Assembly (NCBI GenBank): GCA_041862635.1
Contig: JBGVTO010000043.1
Coordinates: 10,688-74,687 of the forward strand
Origin: NIOZ-UU13 sp041862635
GTDB lineage: Bacteria; Planctomycetota; Phycisphaerae; Sedimentisphaerales; Anaerobacaceae
DNA length: 64,000 nt
Direction of reading: 5' to 3'
Positions 17,801 through 25,451 of the stretch are shown in pieces. The position numbers and the translations under genes were made by a program. The stretch's first letter is position 1. Every line of letters begins with the position of its first letter. Under the pieces are notes generated by a model, which had not been told where the DNA came from, did not search any database, and saw only the letters and a program-made list of their open reading frames with translations.

Positions 17801-19508
17801 GCAGCTTTATATCCTTACTGTCATAAATGAAATGATCCGATTCCATTTCCGATATTTTCTTGGTACCATATAGTCCATGAACACGCACAATATTGTTCCG
17901 GCAGAACTCCAGCTGCTCGTTAATATCTTTACGCTCAGGCACTATTTTGCTACTAACATCATGTCGGTCAATACGGTAGAAATGGTTCTCATCGAGCCGG
18001 CCGCTTGCTAAAAACTGCATCAGCTCATTAGAAAATAGAATGTCGATATTGGTCGCTAATATAAATTTTCCCCTTGCCCGTCTGATACCCACGTTCTTGG
18101 CTATCATTTGGAAAAGTGGGAGCTTATCCGAATTGCCAATGCTGTTATGAACTTCCGCCGGTACCTCAATGAATCTAACCGTCAAAGGGCCCAAGTCATC
18201 CGGCCAGTCAAGAACCTCATAGAGTCTTTTTCTACCTGCCGGCGGATTCCACTCAACGATTATAAGCTCTCCATTAAGATTGAACCGCTTGCACTGTTCA
18301 GCAAGTCCTTTTGCAAATACCAGCATCCGGTGTAAAATATTTGCATCATAGTCATCATTTCGAGAAGCAACTACAATACTAAGATACTTTTCATCGGCTG
18401 CACGGCTTACGGGACTGCCTGAGTTCTCTGAAGACTCTGTTACACTGACAATCCGCTTGGCACTTTTGGAATTTGACATATCAAATTCTGCTCTCACCGG
18501 TATATCTTCCTCAAATTCCTCCGCCTCAAGGCCCCAGTTGTCGTCGTTAAAAATGATAGGGTTTCTTTGCTCCGTCATTGTCATCGCATAAGCATCAAAT
18601 TGGGCGTTGGAAATCCTCTCAACTTTTCTGGCCTCAAGATTATTCCATAGGGTTCCTTTTTTATGGATCTCAGGCGTCCAGCCGGCACTATGCTCTATAT
18701 GGTAAATACACATCGGATAGTTAAGGACTTCCTCGTCAGCCCCGTCATAATGTGCCATGAAAGAAAAAAGCGAATCCAAGTGGAACGAATGCATGTCAAA
18801 CTCTGGGTAGCCGTGCACTGAAAACCAATGGTCCCTGTGCAATAGTTGAAAATCACCGCAGCCATTGGTGTGAAGGTGTGCCCTTTTCGTTCTTAATCGC
18901 GGAACATCTTCTCCCTCAGGCGGATATATCATATGATAATCGCCGGTTATCAGATTCTGCGTCCCGTTTCGTTTATTTATCCGAATAATATTTTCGCGAC
19001 AAAACGCTAACTGATCGGAAACAGTAGGTTGCTGCAGAACTTTATTATTAACATCATAGCGGTCCACACGATATATTTTGCCTCTGGTCATCTTTCCAGA
19101 AGCAAAGAACGCAAATAACTCGTCGGAAAACAGGATATCAATATTTGTTGCCAGTATGAATTCCCCCTGCGCCCGCCGGATGCCCACATTCTTGGCTATC
19201 ATCTGGTAGAGAGCCAGCCCGTCAGCATGTTTATACCGATTATGAACCTCTGCTGGAACCTGTATAATACGGATAGTACAATAATCGCTTCGCTCAGGAA
19301 ATGGCAGAACCTCAGCCAATCGTGGCCTTTCCTGCGGCGGATTCCATTCTACCAAAACAATTTCTACCGAAAGCCTATACTGCTGCGATTGCGCCAAAAT
19401 ACCGTTGATAAACATTTGCATTCGGCGTAATAGATTACCGCCATGGTCGTCATTTCGTCCGGCAGCTACAATACTTAATGCTGGTTTTCCGTTGCGAAAA
19501 TTGCTCAC
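11859..19508 (-). CDS. Giant multi-domain glycosyltransferase (2549 residues)
   Basis: The GTG start overlaps the previous stop by four bases. Domains in order: two tandem homologous GT-A-like units (about 10-330 and 375-690, each with LSIV-x-A-[GS]-RNDD, an EWNPP motif and TNIDILFS as the DxD-like site); a class I SAM methyltransferase/cephalosporin-hydroxylase-like domain (about 735-910, VELGTLSGLSLRAWL, LYIDAHD); TPR (975-1050); a GT-like unit with YINADIILMSD (1078-1300); GT2 with FLDDDC (1380-1570); TPR (1685-1760); GT2 with LLDDGSSDSTR (1776-1990); and a C-terminal GT2 with VINDGSTDRTED and NLDTDD (2224-2430). A basic, repeat-encoded linker lies at about 2190-2224. It probably builds much of a glycan on a filament protein; substrate and sugar are unknown. 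Confidence 0.85.
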   Translation of the reverse strand: MSNFRNGKPALSIVAAGRNDDHGGNLLRRMQMFINGILAQSQQYRLSVEIVLVEWNPPQERPRLAEVLPFPERSDYCTIRIIQVPAEVHNRYKHADGLALYQMIAKNVGIRRAQGEFILATNIDILFSDELFAFFASGKMTRGKIYRVDRYDVNNKVLQQPTVSDQLAFCRENIIRINKRNGTQNLITGDYHMIYPPEGEDVPRLRTKRAHLHTNGCGDFQLLHRDHWFSVHGYPEFDMHSFHLDSLFSFMAHYDGADEEVLNYPMCIYHIEHSAGWTPEIHKKGTLWNNLEARKVERISNAQFDAYAMTMTEQRNPIIFNDDNWGLEAEEFEEDIPVRAEFDMSNSKSAKRIVSVTESSENSGSPVSRAADEKYLSIVVASRNDDYDANILHRMLVFAKGLAEQCKRFNLNGELIIVEWNPPAGRKRLYEVLDWPDDLGPLTVRFIEVPAEVHNSIGNSDKLPLFQMIAKNVGIRRARGKFILATNIDILFSNELMQFLASGRLDENHFYRIDRHDVSSKIVPERKDINEQLEFCRNNIVRVHGLYGTKKISEMESDHFIYDSKDIKLHTNGCGDFTLMSRSNWHLFRAYPELPRWSIYVDGLLLHMAYVSGLHQVILSKPMRIYHIEHDMSWAVSDEDKQKLATERYPSLDYQKEYLVWCQRMIEAGRPITNNDENWGYAQTEFKEYVISGRWKGQMTNRNVISHDNNRKPFQEWIDTLALTQNRLYYRDQTPKSLNMLVELVHRYKPTKIVELGTLSGLSLRAWLAAKSKAEVIAIDLSFKPLFKSQEVLPVDLSGVRLLEQDILKTDFRQLWSEEDKVLLYIDAHDQPNTSIMTHILDNALPLLPPGSIVTVDDLWYYPEVLTNNSVSKFFEEVTINEIDPLQCFEGYCAPYWKGGFFVGFREVVSLVEWVNCNNVELILNPGDKTVTFECPVLRKSAGESFDIDAFKRLTGSISYNPVETVSVYGDRNVPGNKIAVALCVQGARFYACGRIKEAINCFKQAILLKSDINGAFYAQAVCFAREGNFEKAAESLRMEIKNEFCHPRAQWLYKDIQQYIRRKHKPISTGQKTGAYGNITIFALPKAFTDTFATIQENALKSWMQLRPCPEIILFGNDEGVAEFAQKYNLKHIPNVQRNEFGTPLLNDLFLKAQTAATSEICVYINADIILMSDFVEALDKVGTEFDQFLMIGRRWDIDITEPVEFDNEKWQEHLRMQVKMLGSIHLDRGIDYFAFRKGLWRQIPPFGIGRTAWDNWLVYAPLSEGKDVVDATEAVTAVHQNHNFSHITGGKETSRFKLEAQQNRKIAGRVVLMGVGAASDATWRLTKDGLVRNKPEGYNTHLNDLCSKLLEKGWDKKYNLYKKYFHSAQYLKKIKRPCISIVVISWRFHPDTVKNFEALAQQRDNNFELIFVNNGAKNDEFEDLMPFIDTYIKLNQNTGAYLARNIGALFAKAPILLFLDDDCIAETNIVEAYLRNFEKYDVIAVQGAVWPKAKGAGPYGAHRYYGSKPFPYFSCQEGNTAYKASAFYQVSGWDNEIRFGHGGIDLSRRLMEIEPDMRKQMYSPEPVIHHDPVKDKKILEEKARKQKISAKRLERKRPDFYVFQRRYNEYLQREDLLIHKDAHRGSYADMKGLDEHIYPFRDIARHNLALQRAQPDTKKLITSIKNGKELSVATDVNNQILAEESFRKGFRYLRNGDASEAIKYLEKAAKNCMTLPNLHYALAAAYAELGDIFSAQKACEMELNLQPEHSGARKFLERIQKALTSLAPDADSKSKVSVITSCYNCEKFLPECLESIRSQTMQEWELFLLDDGSSDSTRSIIEKYAQMDERIKPYYFQDNKGPYVRRNFAIERACSDFIAIQDADDIMCPNKLEVLYREIISDDCLAVVGAFYRSFLDEFRGLQYTDEHKFSLEHNEIIARLLNWRFSLCHGSAIIRRSLFDEIGLYDENPFASDSFWLAKAAEYAYRSGRIKLKNIPEFLMLRRMHSASQTGLLPTFDHRSRRSKFAAYCKDKFLKVREKLRNNPAADIAAELRNCKCSDFIEKYGHLFAQWESEPLNDDMLKQLIVIVVGLFNKHLCVSCIVRLEGMETMICDIAKRFKNYDLLRAMAYFALDRKQESLKYLNREIENHNSPAARKFISDYFENQLKTDLQSWCLENGRLYELRIIDLEKKSGIDRQRETVSDRRYLPQAAPSHAKTGASAPTSDRPQADRDSNCGRAGPLVSVIMPAYNAAEYITEAIKSVLNQTYKDYELVVINDGSTDRTEDIVLGFKDEKIKYLRQENIGAWGARNRAIKESKGNFIINLDTDDMMTPDFIAKHLHEFEKHPEADLIYCDDYLIEQDGKPIRVIKRREYTNRKFLIRDLFRCGFPIVPFRTCIRKTVFDKIGFFDEDLVIGGDYDMMRRFVKNDLKIHHLDGALYLRRMTPNSLSRTFNAQKAKCLFEVVKRYTETFTYEELFPDVAWDEIAPHMRQLHAKCLAAGTYLAIGQDYVKTNATECSRTALDHACSELNDCVKMNPGNQRLRQLLRKSELIRARYTEVPQQAVSK

Positions 19509-22500
19509 TTCTTGACCCCTACGAGAATCCAGCTTGGATAAATCCAGAACAGCTTGAGTGTTTGCTCGTTAATCCATTCCCACTGTTGATGAATTGCCCG
19601 CATCACGCCGAGTGTAGTCTCGAATTTGTCGTATATCGGCGGACAAAAATCGTGCCATATAATCAGCCCGCCACTTCTTAATAATTTAAACGCCTTCGCC
19701 GTATCGTTAATCACGATATCTTTCTGATGTCCACCATCGATAAGTGCCGTATCGAAAAATCCCGGCGGATAATTCGAAATATCCCACTTTGTGCTGTCAC
19801 TATAAATCTGACAGACCCTGTTGCCCAGGCCTTTTTCCAGGTAAAATCTTCCTGTATATCCGAGCGAATCTGTCTGAGGCCAGTCTTTTACCCCTAAGCC
19901 CATTTTTTTAGCCCATTCCTGGGCAGATGCTCGCTCGTGGTCATCAATTCCGTAAGCTACGGAGCCATCCTGGGATACTTCGCCTGCCAACAGATTAATG
20001 CTCCAGACCGTCGCATCGCATTCCTCAAGGCAGTACAGTGTTCCCGCTCCCTGCCAGGTGCCGAATTCCAAATGCCGTCTGGGCCGGATGTTACGATATA
20101 TGTATCTGAAGATTGGTGCATCATCTACCTCCATCTTCCATTGCTCCAAAGGCTTGTTCAGAGAGCTTTGCGGATAATCAATAGCTCGTGCAAAGCCCAA
20201 CTCTTCGTGCAATCGCTGTACAAGAACCGACGGTATCGTAATGCTGCTTTCCTGCTGAGGCCGGGCCGGCGCTTCCGGCTCCACTGCGCAGACAGCCCCG
20301 ACAGTTGTACTCTGTCCAAATATCGGCTGGTTATTTGCTTCTGCCATCTTTACAAATCCTCTATTAGATTTCTCCGCATATTTCCCGACACCTGTATCCT
20401 TCAAAACTTGATGCTGTGAGCCGGATAAATAGTTAGTCAACTGCTCCGCTAACACACTTTGGTCAGCAGCAAATAAGAGGCGAAGGCCAGCCAATCTACC
20501 TTCATGTCCGCTGTAACGATACCCTTTCTTGAACAAATAATTTTCATATTCAAATACAACGCATTCTTCATATCCCTGTCTGGTAAGCCATTCGAGCGCC
20601 TCTGCATTTGACTGGTCACGTTTGTTAAGAGCGTGGTTCAACTCCACCATAACAAACGGGTTGAAGCTGGCCATTGTCTTTGCGGCACCCTGAAGGACTT
20701 CGAAGTCAAAGGAGTCTACGTCGATCTTGATACAATCAACGCGTTGAAGTTTGTTGGACCTGACAAATTCGTCAATCGTCGTGAAAAGATATTCCTGTTT
20801 GTCCGGCTCTTGGCCCCAGATGCGATAGATTTTATCTACATGCTGACCAATCTTATTACCTAAAGCAGCCTCTACGCACGTTACATTCCGGACTCCGTTA
20901 TGCTCGATGTTTTGCCTTAATTTCTCAATCGTGTTGGTCGGCTCAAATGCATACACATGGCCATTAGGGGCAAGCTGAGCGAACATAATGGAATAGTAGC
21001 CAATATTAGCACCACAGTCGAGAATGACCCAATCAGGCTGCACATTTTCAACGAACCATCGTTTCGTCAGCATTTCACACCGAGGATAATAGTCCAGGAA
21101 ATCCGGATAGTATGCCACCATCTCTATCGGCGCGCGGCCGGGAACTTCCGTGTAAGCCATTTTCTTTCCGAACGTACTGCCCGCAGCACTATGAACATTT
21201 GCTGACTTTGCTACAGCTGGCTCGGAGCCATCCAATTTTTCTGCTTGATTTTTGCGATCCATCTGAGAAACGATGTCGGCTTCCGAAACAGATGTGCAAA
21301 AAGAGGTTTTTCCTGGCAAAGCCAAGTGTAACTTCCTCCGATTATTTACTCTGATCTCGTCTTGTGAATCAAACACTTCAAAGCCCATCCGTTTTTCTGG
21401 AGACTTACAAATATGTCCAATTGTTCTGTGTTTACCATCCGCAAGAAACTGCGAATCCCTTGATCCCTCCTCTTTTCTCGGGCTCATCGAGAAGATCCTC
21501 ATTTCCTTGTCCACCGAATTTAGTTCTTTGCCCCCCAACATGAGGGGATCAAAAGGTATGTGATGTGATGATTCATAGTTATCCGATTTACAGATCTTTA
21601 CCCTTTTTGTACGGGCGATTTCTCTGATCGTATCAGGAAACTTCTTTAAAACATCTTCGTGTATCATAATCCACTGCTGACCATAGGCAAGCTGGAGAGC
21701 CTCGTTGTAAATCTGCTCAAGTCTTTCTCGCGTCGCATTACAAAATATGTATTTTGGCACGAGTGAAAAGTTGCCCAAATTTGACCAATCGATCTCTTGT
21801 TTTATTAATATCTTCTTGTCTATGAACTCATAATAAAAAGGGCTACCCGGCAAAGGCCGGAACGCTCCAACGCCCTTCATATTGCAGTCCACGTTTCTCA
21901 TAAATTCCAGAGTTTGCTCCATTTCCTCCTCTGTTTCGCCAGGAATACCCACCATGAAACTATTACCCAAGCATAAACCAGCCTCTTTCACACAAGCACA
22001 TGCCTGCTTATTCATCTCAACTGTTGTTTTTTTGTTTATTACTTGAAGCATACGTTCTGTACCACTCTCGATTCCTATGTTGACAGAGAAACATCCGGCT
22101 CGTTTCATCATTTTCAACAAAGCCGGTTTGACCTGATTAGCTCGTATACCAGCAAACCACCGCAGCTTGCTATACGGATAAAAAATTCTCTCACCGATAA
22201 ATCCTTCACATATCTTGTAAAGACGGTCCTCAATGCTTGCCAATGTATCATCAAAGAATGTAATGGCATCGATGTCATGCGTCGCTAAATACTTTGCCAT
22301 TTCAATCGTATATTCCGGGGAATGATATCGGAAGGGCTTTGACCAATCAGATGCGCAAAATTTACAGGAATAAGGACAGCTTCTCGAAGTTAGCCCAGAA
22401 AGGCTTCTGAAACCCCAACCAATTACGGTGTTTATTGTGAAATCAGTGTAATGATTATCGTGTACCAGCGAATAATTTGGAAATGGATATTTGTCAATAT

Positions 22501-23020
22501 CCCGAACAACAGGTCTCGGTTCAAATACATCGGTATAGCCTCTGCGCATGAGTCCCTTTATTCGAATTGGATTATTTCCCTCTAAAAGCTCAAGGCACAC
22601 TTCTTCGCCCGGACCAACACATATTGCATCAATATATGGAATTTGCTGAAGAGTTAAAACCGGCTCGACCGACGGATGAGGTCCCCCTGTAATAATCTGG
22701 ATGTCGGGAAACCTATGTTTAAGCGCACACGAGATATTTTTTGCTTCGTCAAACAGCGCCGATAACATATTTATCCCGATAACGTCGGGTCTAAATTCCT
22801 CCACAAGTCTTAAAACAAATTGAATGTACTCCTTCGTCCTATATTTCGCAAGGAGCTCACGGCAGTCTATGATCTTGATATCGTGCCCTTTTGCCTGTAG
22901 ATAGCTGCATAATAGTACCAATCCAATAGAAGGGACATGGCAATGATTCCAGTGTGGCCGATTAATTATGCCAAAGTCTGTCTGGTCAGGCGGCAATATG
23001 AAAAGTGCTCTGTATTTCAT
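19505..23020 (-). CDS. B12-binding radical SAM / FkbM methyltransferase / SAM-methyltransferase fusion
   Basis: A 1171-residue fusion. Residues 1-150 form a cobalamin-binding-type Rossmann domain (IDAICVGPGEE). Residues about 200-420 are a radical SAM core with CPYSCKFC (Cys215, 219, 222), a GIESG strand and GIPGETEEE. A linker follows (470-620). An FkbM-type methyltransferase spans about 650-800 (ILDCGANIGYYSIMF; FEPTN; CIKIDVDSFDFEVL). The C-terminal domain (960-1170) has LEFGTWQGAGT and ALIDGGH, resembling cephalosporin hydroxylase/class I methyltransferases. B12 radical SAM enzymes methylate unactivated carbons, and FkbM enzymes O-methylate sugars. In a glycosylation run this predicts several methylations of one glycan. 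GGAG lies nine bases before the ATG. Confidence 0.85.
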   Translation of the reverse strand: MKYRALFILPPDQTDFGIINRPHWNHCHVPSIGLVLLCSYLQAKGHDIKIIDCRELLAKYRTKEYIQFVLRLVEEFRPDVIGINMLSALFDEAKNISCALKHRFPDIQIITGGPHPSVEPVLTLQQIPYIDAICVGPGEEVCLELLEGNNPIRIKGLMRRGYTDVFEPRPVVRDIDKYPFPNYSLVHDNHYTDFTINTVIGWGFRSLSGLTSRSCPYSCKFCASDWSKPFRYHSPEYTIEMAKYLATHDIDAITFFDDTLASIEDRLYKICEGFIGERIFYPYSKLRWFAGIRANQVKPALLKMMKRAGCFSVNIGIESGTERMLQVINKKTTVEMNKQACACVKEAGLCLGNSFMVGIPGETEEEMEQTLEFMRNVDCNMKGVGAFRPLPGSPFYYEFIDKKILIKQEIDWSNLGNFSLVPKYIFCNATRERLEQIYNEALQLAYGQQWIMIHEDVLKKFPDTIREIARTKRVKICKSDNYESSHHIPFDPLMLGGKELNSVDKEMRIFSMSPRKEEGSRDSQFLADGKHRTIGHICKSPEKRMGFEVFDSQDEIRVNNRRKLHLALPGKTSFCTSVSEADIVSQMDRKNQAEKLDGSEPAVAKSANVHSAAGSTFGKKMAYTEVPGRAPIEMVAYYPDFLDYYPRCEMLTKRWFVENVQPDWVILDCGANIGYYSIMFAQLAPNGHVYAFEPTNTIEKLRQNIEHNGVRNVTCVEAALGNKIGQHVDKIYRIWGQEPDKQEYLFTTIDEFVRSNKLQRVDCIKIDVDSFDFEVLQGAAKTMASFNPFVMVELNHALNKRDQSNAEALEWLTRQGYEECVVFEYENYLFKKGYRYSGHEGRLAGLRLLFAADQSVLAEQLTNYLSGSQHQVLKDTGVGKYAEKSNRGFVKMAEANNQPIFGQSTTVGAVCAVEPEAPARPQQESSITIPSVLVQRLHEELGFARAIDYPQSSLNKPLEQWKMEVDDAPIFRYIYRNIRPRRHLEFGTWQGAGTLYCLEECDATVWSINLLAGEVSQDGSVAYGIDDHERASAQEWAKKMGLGVKDWPQTDSLGYTGRFYLEKGLGNRVCQIYSDSTKWDISNYPPGFFDTALIDGGHQKDIVINDTAKAFKLLRSGGLIIWHDFCPPIYDKFETTLGVMRAIHQQWEWINEQTLKLFWIYPSWILVGVKK

Positions 23021-23122
23021 GGTAATTCTCCAAGGACGACTGCTTTCAACAATAGACTCACTTTATTTTGGTGGTCTCTAAAATCCTTTGGATTTATCCA
23101 TGTTGAAACGCCACCGTGAAGT

Positions 23123-23221
23123 TTAACTTCTCATAGACACATATTCGGCCTTTCCACCAAGCCAAACCAAGGTTCTCTCATCAATCTCGATTCTGAAATC
23201 ACCTGACAAATATGCCTGCAT
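23123..23221 (-). CDS. Candidate 32-residue small ORF
   Basis: An ATG at 23221 preceded by AAAGG (8-base spacing) opens a 32-codon frame to a TAA at 23123, inside the 232-base gap between the methyltransferase and the radical SAM fusion. The translation (MQAYLSGDFRIEIDERTLVW and onward) looks like a normal amphipathic beta-type protein rather than random sequence. I do not recognise it. It could be a small protein, a remnant of a longer gene, or chance. Confidence 0.25.
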   Translation of the reverse strand: MQAYLSGDFRIEIDERTLVWLGGKAEYVSMRS

Positions 23222-23252
23222 AATTATTAACCTTTTAACACTTCCAGTACTT

Positions 23253-24095
23253 TCAGCTTTTTATCCTTGCCGTTACACACAGATGCCAGCCCCATCTTCG
23301 TTCCATCCAGCGAAAAATATTTTTAGGAAGATAACGAAAATACCATACCTTTTTGTAACGGTACTTTTTGTAATCCTCGATGCGATAAGGAAAAATATGT
23401 TCGGCTCTTGTCTCTAAAACCTCAAATCCCTCAAACAGCTCCTTGATGCTTTTCTTGGTAAACGTATAAGTTACCGGACAGCCGCTCTGCGCTTCTGAGT
23501 ACCCCGCTACCAGTTCCGGCAGTTTCCAGAATGCCCCTTTGCCATACGTCATCAGAATCCAAAAGACCTTCCACGAATATCGGTTATAAACCATCATTTT
23601 AAATACGCTTTCGGGCCCCATATATTTGCGAATTTCCGAGACAGCCCTTTCAGGCCTCGGTGTGTGATGTATAACACCAAAAGAATAAACCAAATCGTAA
23701 TTCTCTACCGGAACAACCTTTGAAAGCTCTTCGACGTTTGCTTTATAGAAATCAATTTCCAATCCATATACTTCAGCCCGTTTTTTTGCAATTTCGAGCG
23801 ATTTTTCCGAATAATCTATTGCAGTTACTTTTGCTCCGGCTCTGGCAAAACTTATTGTGTCTGTTCCAACGCCGCATCCCACTTCCAGGACCTTTTTATC
23901 TTTCCATTTTTCAAACTCGGCAAAGACGGGTATATGGGGCTCAACAAAATACTTCCTTGCTTCTACCTCGTCAAAGTATGCTCGACTGCCAATCTCCTGC
24001 AGTGAATGACGGATATTGCAGGGCCTGGCATCCCAGAATGCCTGGACTCGCTCAATCGTTACATTCTTAAATTCCTGCAGACTGTTCATGTACAT
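23253..24095 (-). CDS. Class I SAM-dependent methyltransferase
   Basis: A 280-residue soluble enzyme. Motif I is VLEVGCGVGTDT (about residues 69-80), motif II an acidic VTAIDYSEKSL, and motif IV/post region DLVYSFGVIHHTP, typical of small-molecule methyltransferases of the UbiE/Coq5-like type. The C-terminal third is Tyr/Arg/Lys-rich and may bind a glycan or membrane. It overlaps the preceding dehydrogenase gene by 10 bases. Context suggests a sugar or glycolipid intermediate as substrate; the exact acceptor is unknown. Confidence 0.85.
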   Translation of the reverse strand: MYMNSLQEFKNVTIERVQAFWDARPCNIRHSLQEIGSRAYFDEVEARKYFVEPHIPVFAEFEKWKDKKVLEVGCGVGTDTISFARAGAKVTAIDYSEKSLEIAKKRAEVYGLEIDFYKANVEELSKVVPVENYDLVYSFGVIHHTPRPERAVSEIRKYMGPESVFKMMVYNRYSWKVFWILMTYGKGAFWKLPELVAGYSEAQSGCPVTYTFTKKSIKELFEGFEVLETRAEHIFPYRIEDYKKYRYKKVWYFRYLPKNIFRWMERRWGWHLCVTARIKS

Positions 24096-25447
24096 ATCTC
24101 ACAAGTCCATTTTTCCGTACATCCAAGGCCCAGACCAACATAATTGAGCTTTGTGAGCTTCTCATTTTTAAGCTCTCGCCAGCTATCTAACAAAACAGCT
24201 CCTTCTTTGACATTCTTTTCAACTGTACTCCAGTCTAAATCCCTGAATTCCGGCCATTTCGTCAAAAGCACAATGGCATCCGAGCCATCTACGCACTCGT
24301 ATGGGTTGGTGCAATATCTGACTTTATCACCCAATACATCTTTTGCGTTATCTAATGCCGCCGGGTCGTAAACAGTTACCGAATAACCAGCATCAATTAA
24401 CTTTTCTGCTAACATTATTGATTGTGATTTTTCTGTTATATGAGTATTTGGTTTGTAGGATAAACCAAGTAAAGCTATGTGTTTTCGTTCTGTTACGTTT
24501 ACTTCTATAATCTCAAACAGCCTATCTACCATTGCATCATTAATCGCAACGGTTGCCTTGCTCAATTTCGGCTCATAGCCCACTTCTTTTGTAAAGGCCT
24601 GAAAGGCCAGATTATCACGAGGGAAACACGTCCCGCCAAAGCCCAGACCTGCCTGCAAATACTTCGACCCTATTCGGCTGTCAGTTCCTATTGCTTCGGT
24701 TATTTCATCTACATCTGCGCCGGAAATTCTCTCACATATATTGGCCAGCTCGTTGGCAAAACTTATCTTTGTCGTTACAAAGCAATTCAAACTTAATTTG
24801 GTGATTTCTGCATTCAACAATGACATCGTCGCGATATGCGGCTTGTTCTCACAACTGCTAACGTAAAGTTCTTTTACTATTCCTGCCGACTTTTCATCAG
24901 ATGCGCCTATAAGCACCATATCCGGTCTTGAAAAATCCTGAATTATCGACCCTAAAGCTATAAACTCAGGATTGTAAACAAGCCCAAATCCTTCCCCGCA
25001 GAGCTTGCCGCTTAATTGTTCCAGCAAAGGCTTAAAAACGCCTTCGGATGAGCCGGGCATAACGGTCGAGACAACATCCACCACATGGAAGTTATTCTTG
25101 GACGCAAGCATCGGCCCAATTTCGTGTAATACACCCTCAACATACTCATTGGAAAGCTTCCCGTCAGGCTTGCTTGGAGTCGGAACAATAATTAGCGTAA
25201 CGTCCGAATGCAGTACGGCATCGGTCAAGCTGGTTGTTACCTCAAAGTTATCCCACGCCTTGTCCAGGAGCTTAGCCAGTCCTGTCTCTCTGATAGGACA
25301 GTGCTTTCGCCTGAGCTCACTGACAAAATACTTGTTCTTCTCAACGCCAATAACTTTGTGCCCTTTGGAGGCGAAATACGCAGCCGTGCAAAGACCCAGC
25401 TTACCTAAACCGATTACTGATAGTTCCATTTTTTCTTTCTCATACAT
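24086..25447 (-). CDS. UDP-glucose/GDP-mannose-type nucleotide-sugar dehydrogenase
   Basis: Oxidises a nucleotide sugar at C6 to the uronic acid with two NAD+. The product has an N-terminal Rossmann motif VIGLGKLGLC (the GxGxxG turn), the central NAEITKLSLNCF segment with conserved Lys217 and Asn221, and the catalytic Cys274 in GFGGTCFPRD. The C-terminal binding domain has ALLGLSYKPNTHITEKS. Two close starts exist (25447 and an in-frame ATG at 25429 that begins at the conserved strand), with no clear ribosome site for either. It would supply uronic acids to the nearby glycosyltransferases. UDP-glucose versus UDP-HexNAc or GDP-mannose cannot be decided by eye. Confidence 0.92.
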   Translation of the reverse strand: MYEKEKMELSVIGLGKLGLCTAAYFASKGHKVIGVEKNKYFVSELRRKHCPIRETGLAKLLDKAWDNFEVTTSLTDAVLHSDVTLIIVPTPSKPDGKLSNEYVEGVLHEIGPMLASKNNFHVVDVVSTVMPGSSEGVFKPLLEQLSGKLCGEGFGLVYNPEFIALGSIIQDFSRPDMVLIGASDEKSAGIVKELYVSSCENKPHIATMSLLNAEITKLSLNCFVTTKISFANELANICERISGADVDEITEAIGTDSRIGSKYLQAGLGFGGTCFPRDNLAFQAFTKEVGYEPKLSKATVAINDAMVDRLFEIIEVNVTERKHIALLGLSYKPNTHITEKSQSIMLAEKLIDAGYSVTVYDPAALDNAKDVLGDKVRYCTNPYECVDGSDAIVLLTKWPEFRDLDWSTVEKNVKEGAVLLDSWRELKNEKLTKLNYVGLGLGCTEKWTCEICT

Positions 25448-25451
25448 ACCG

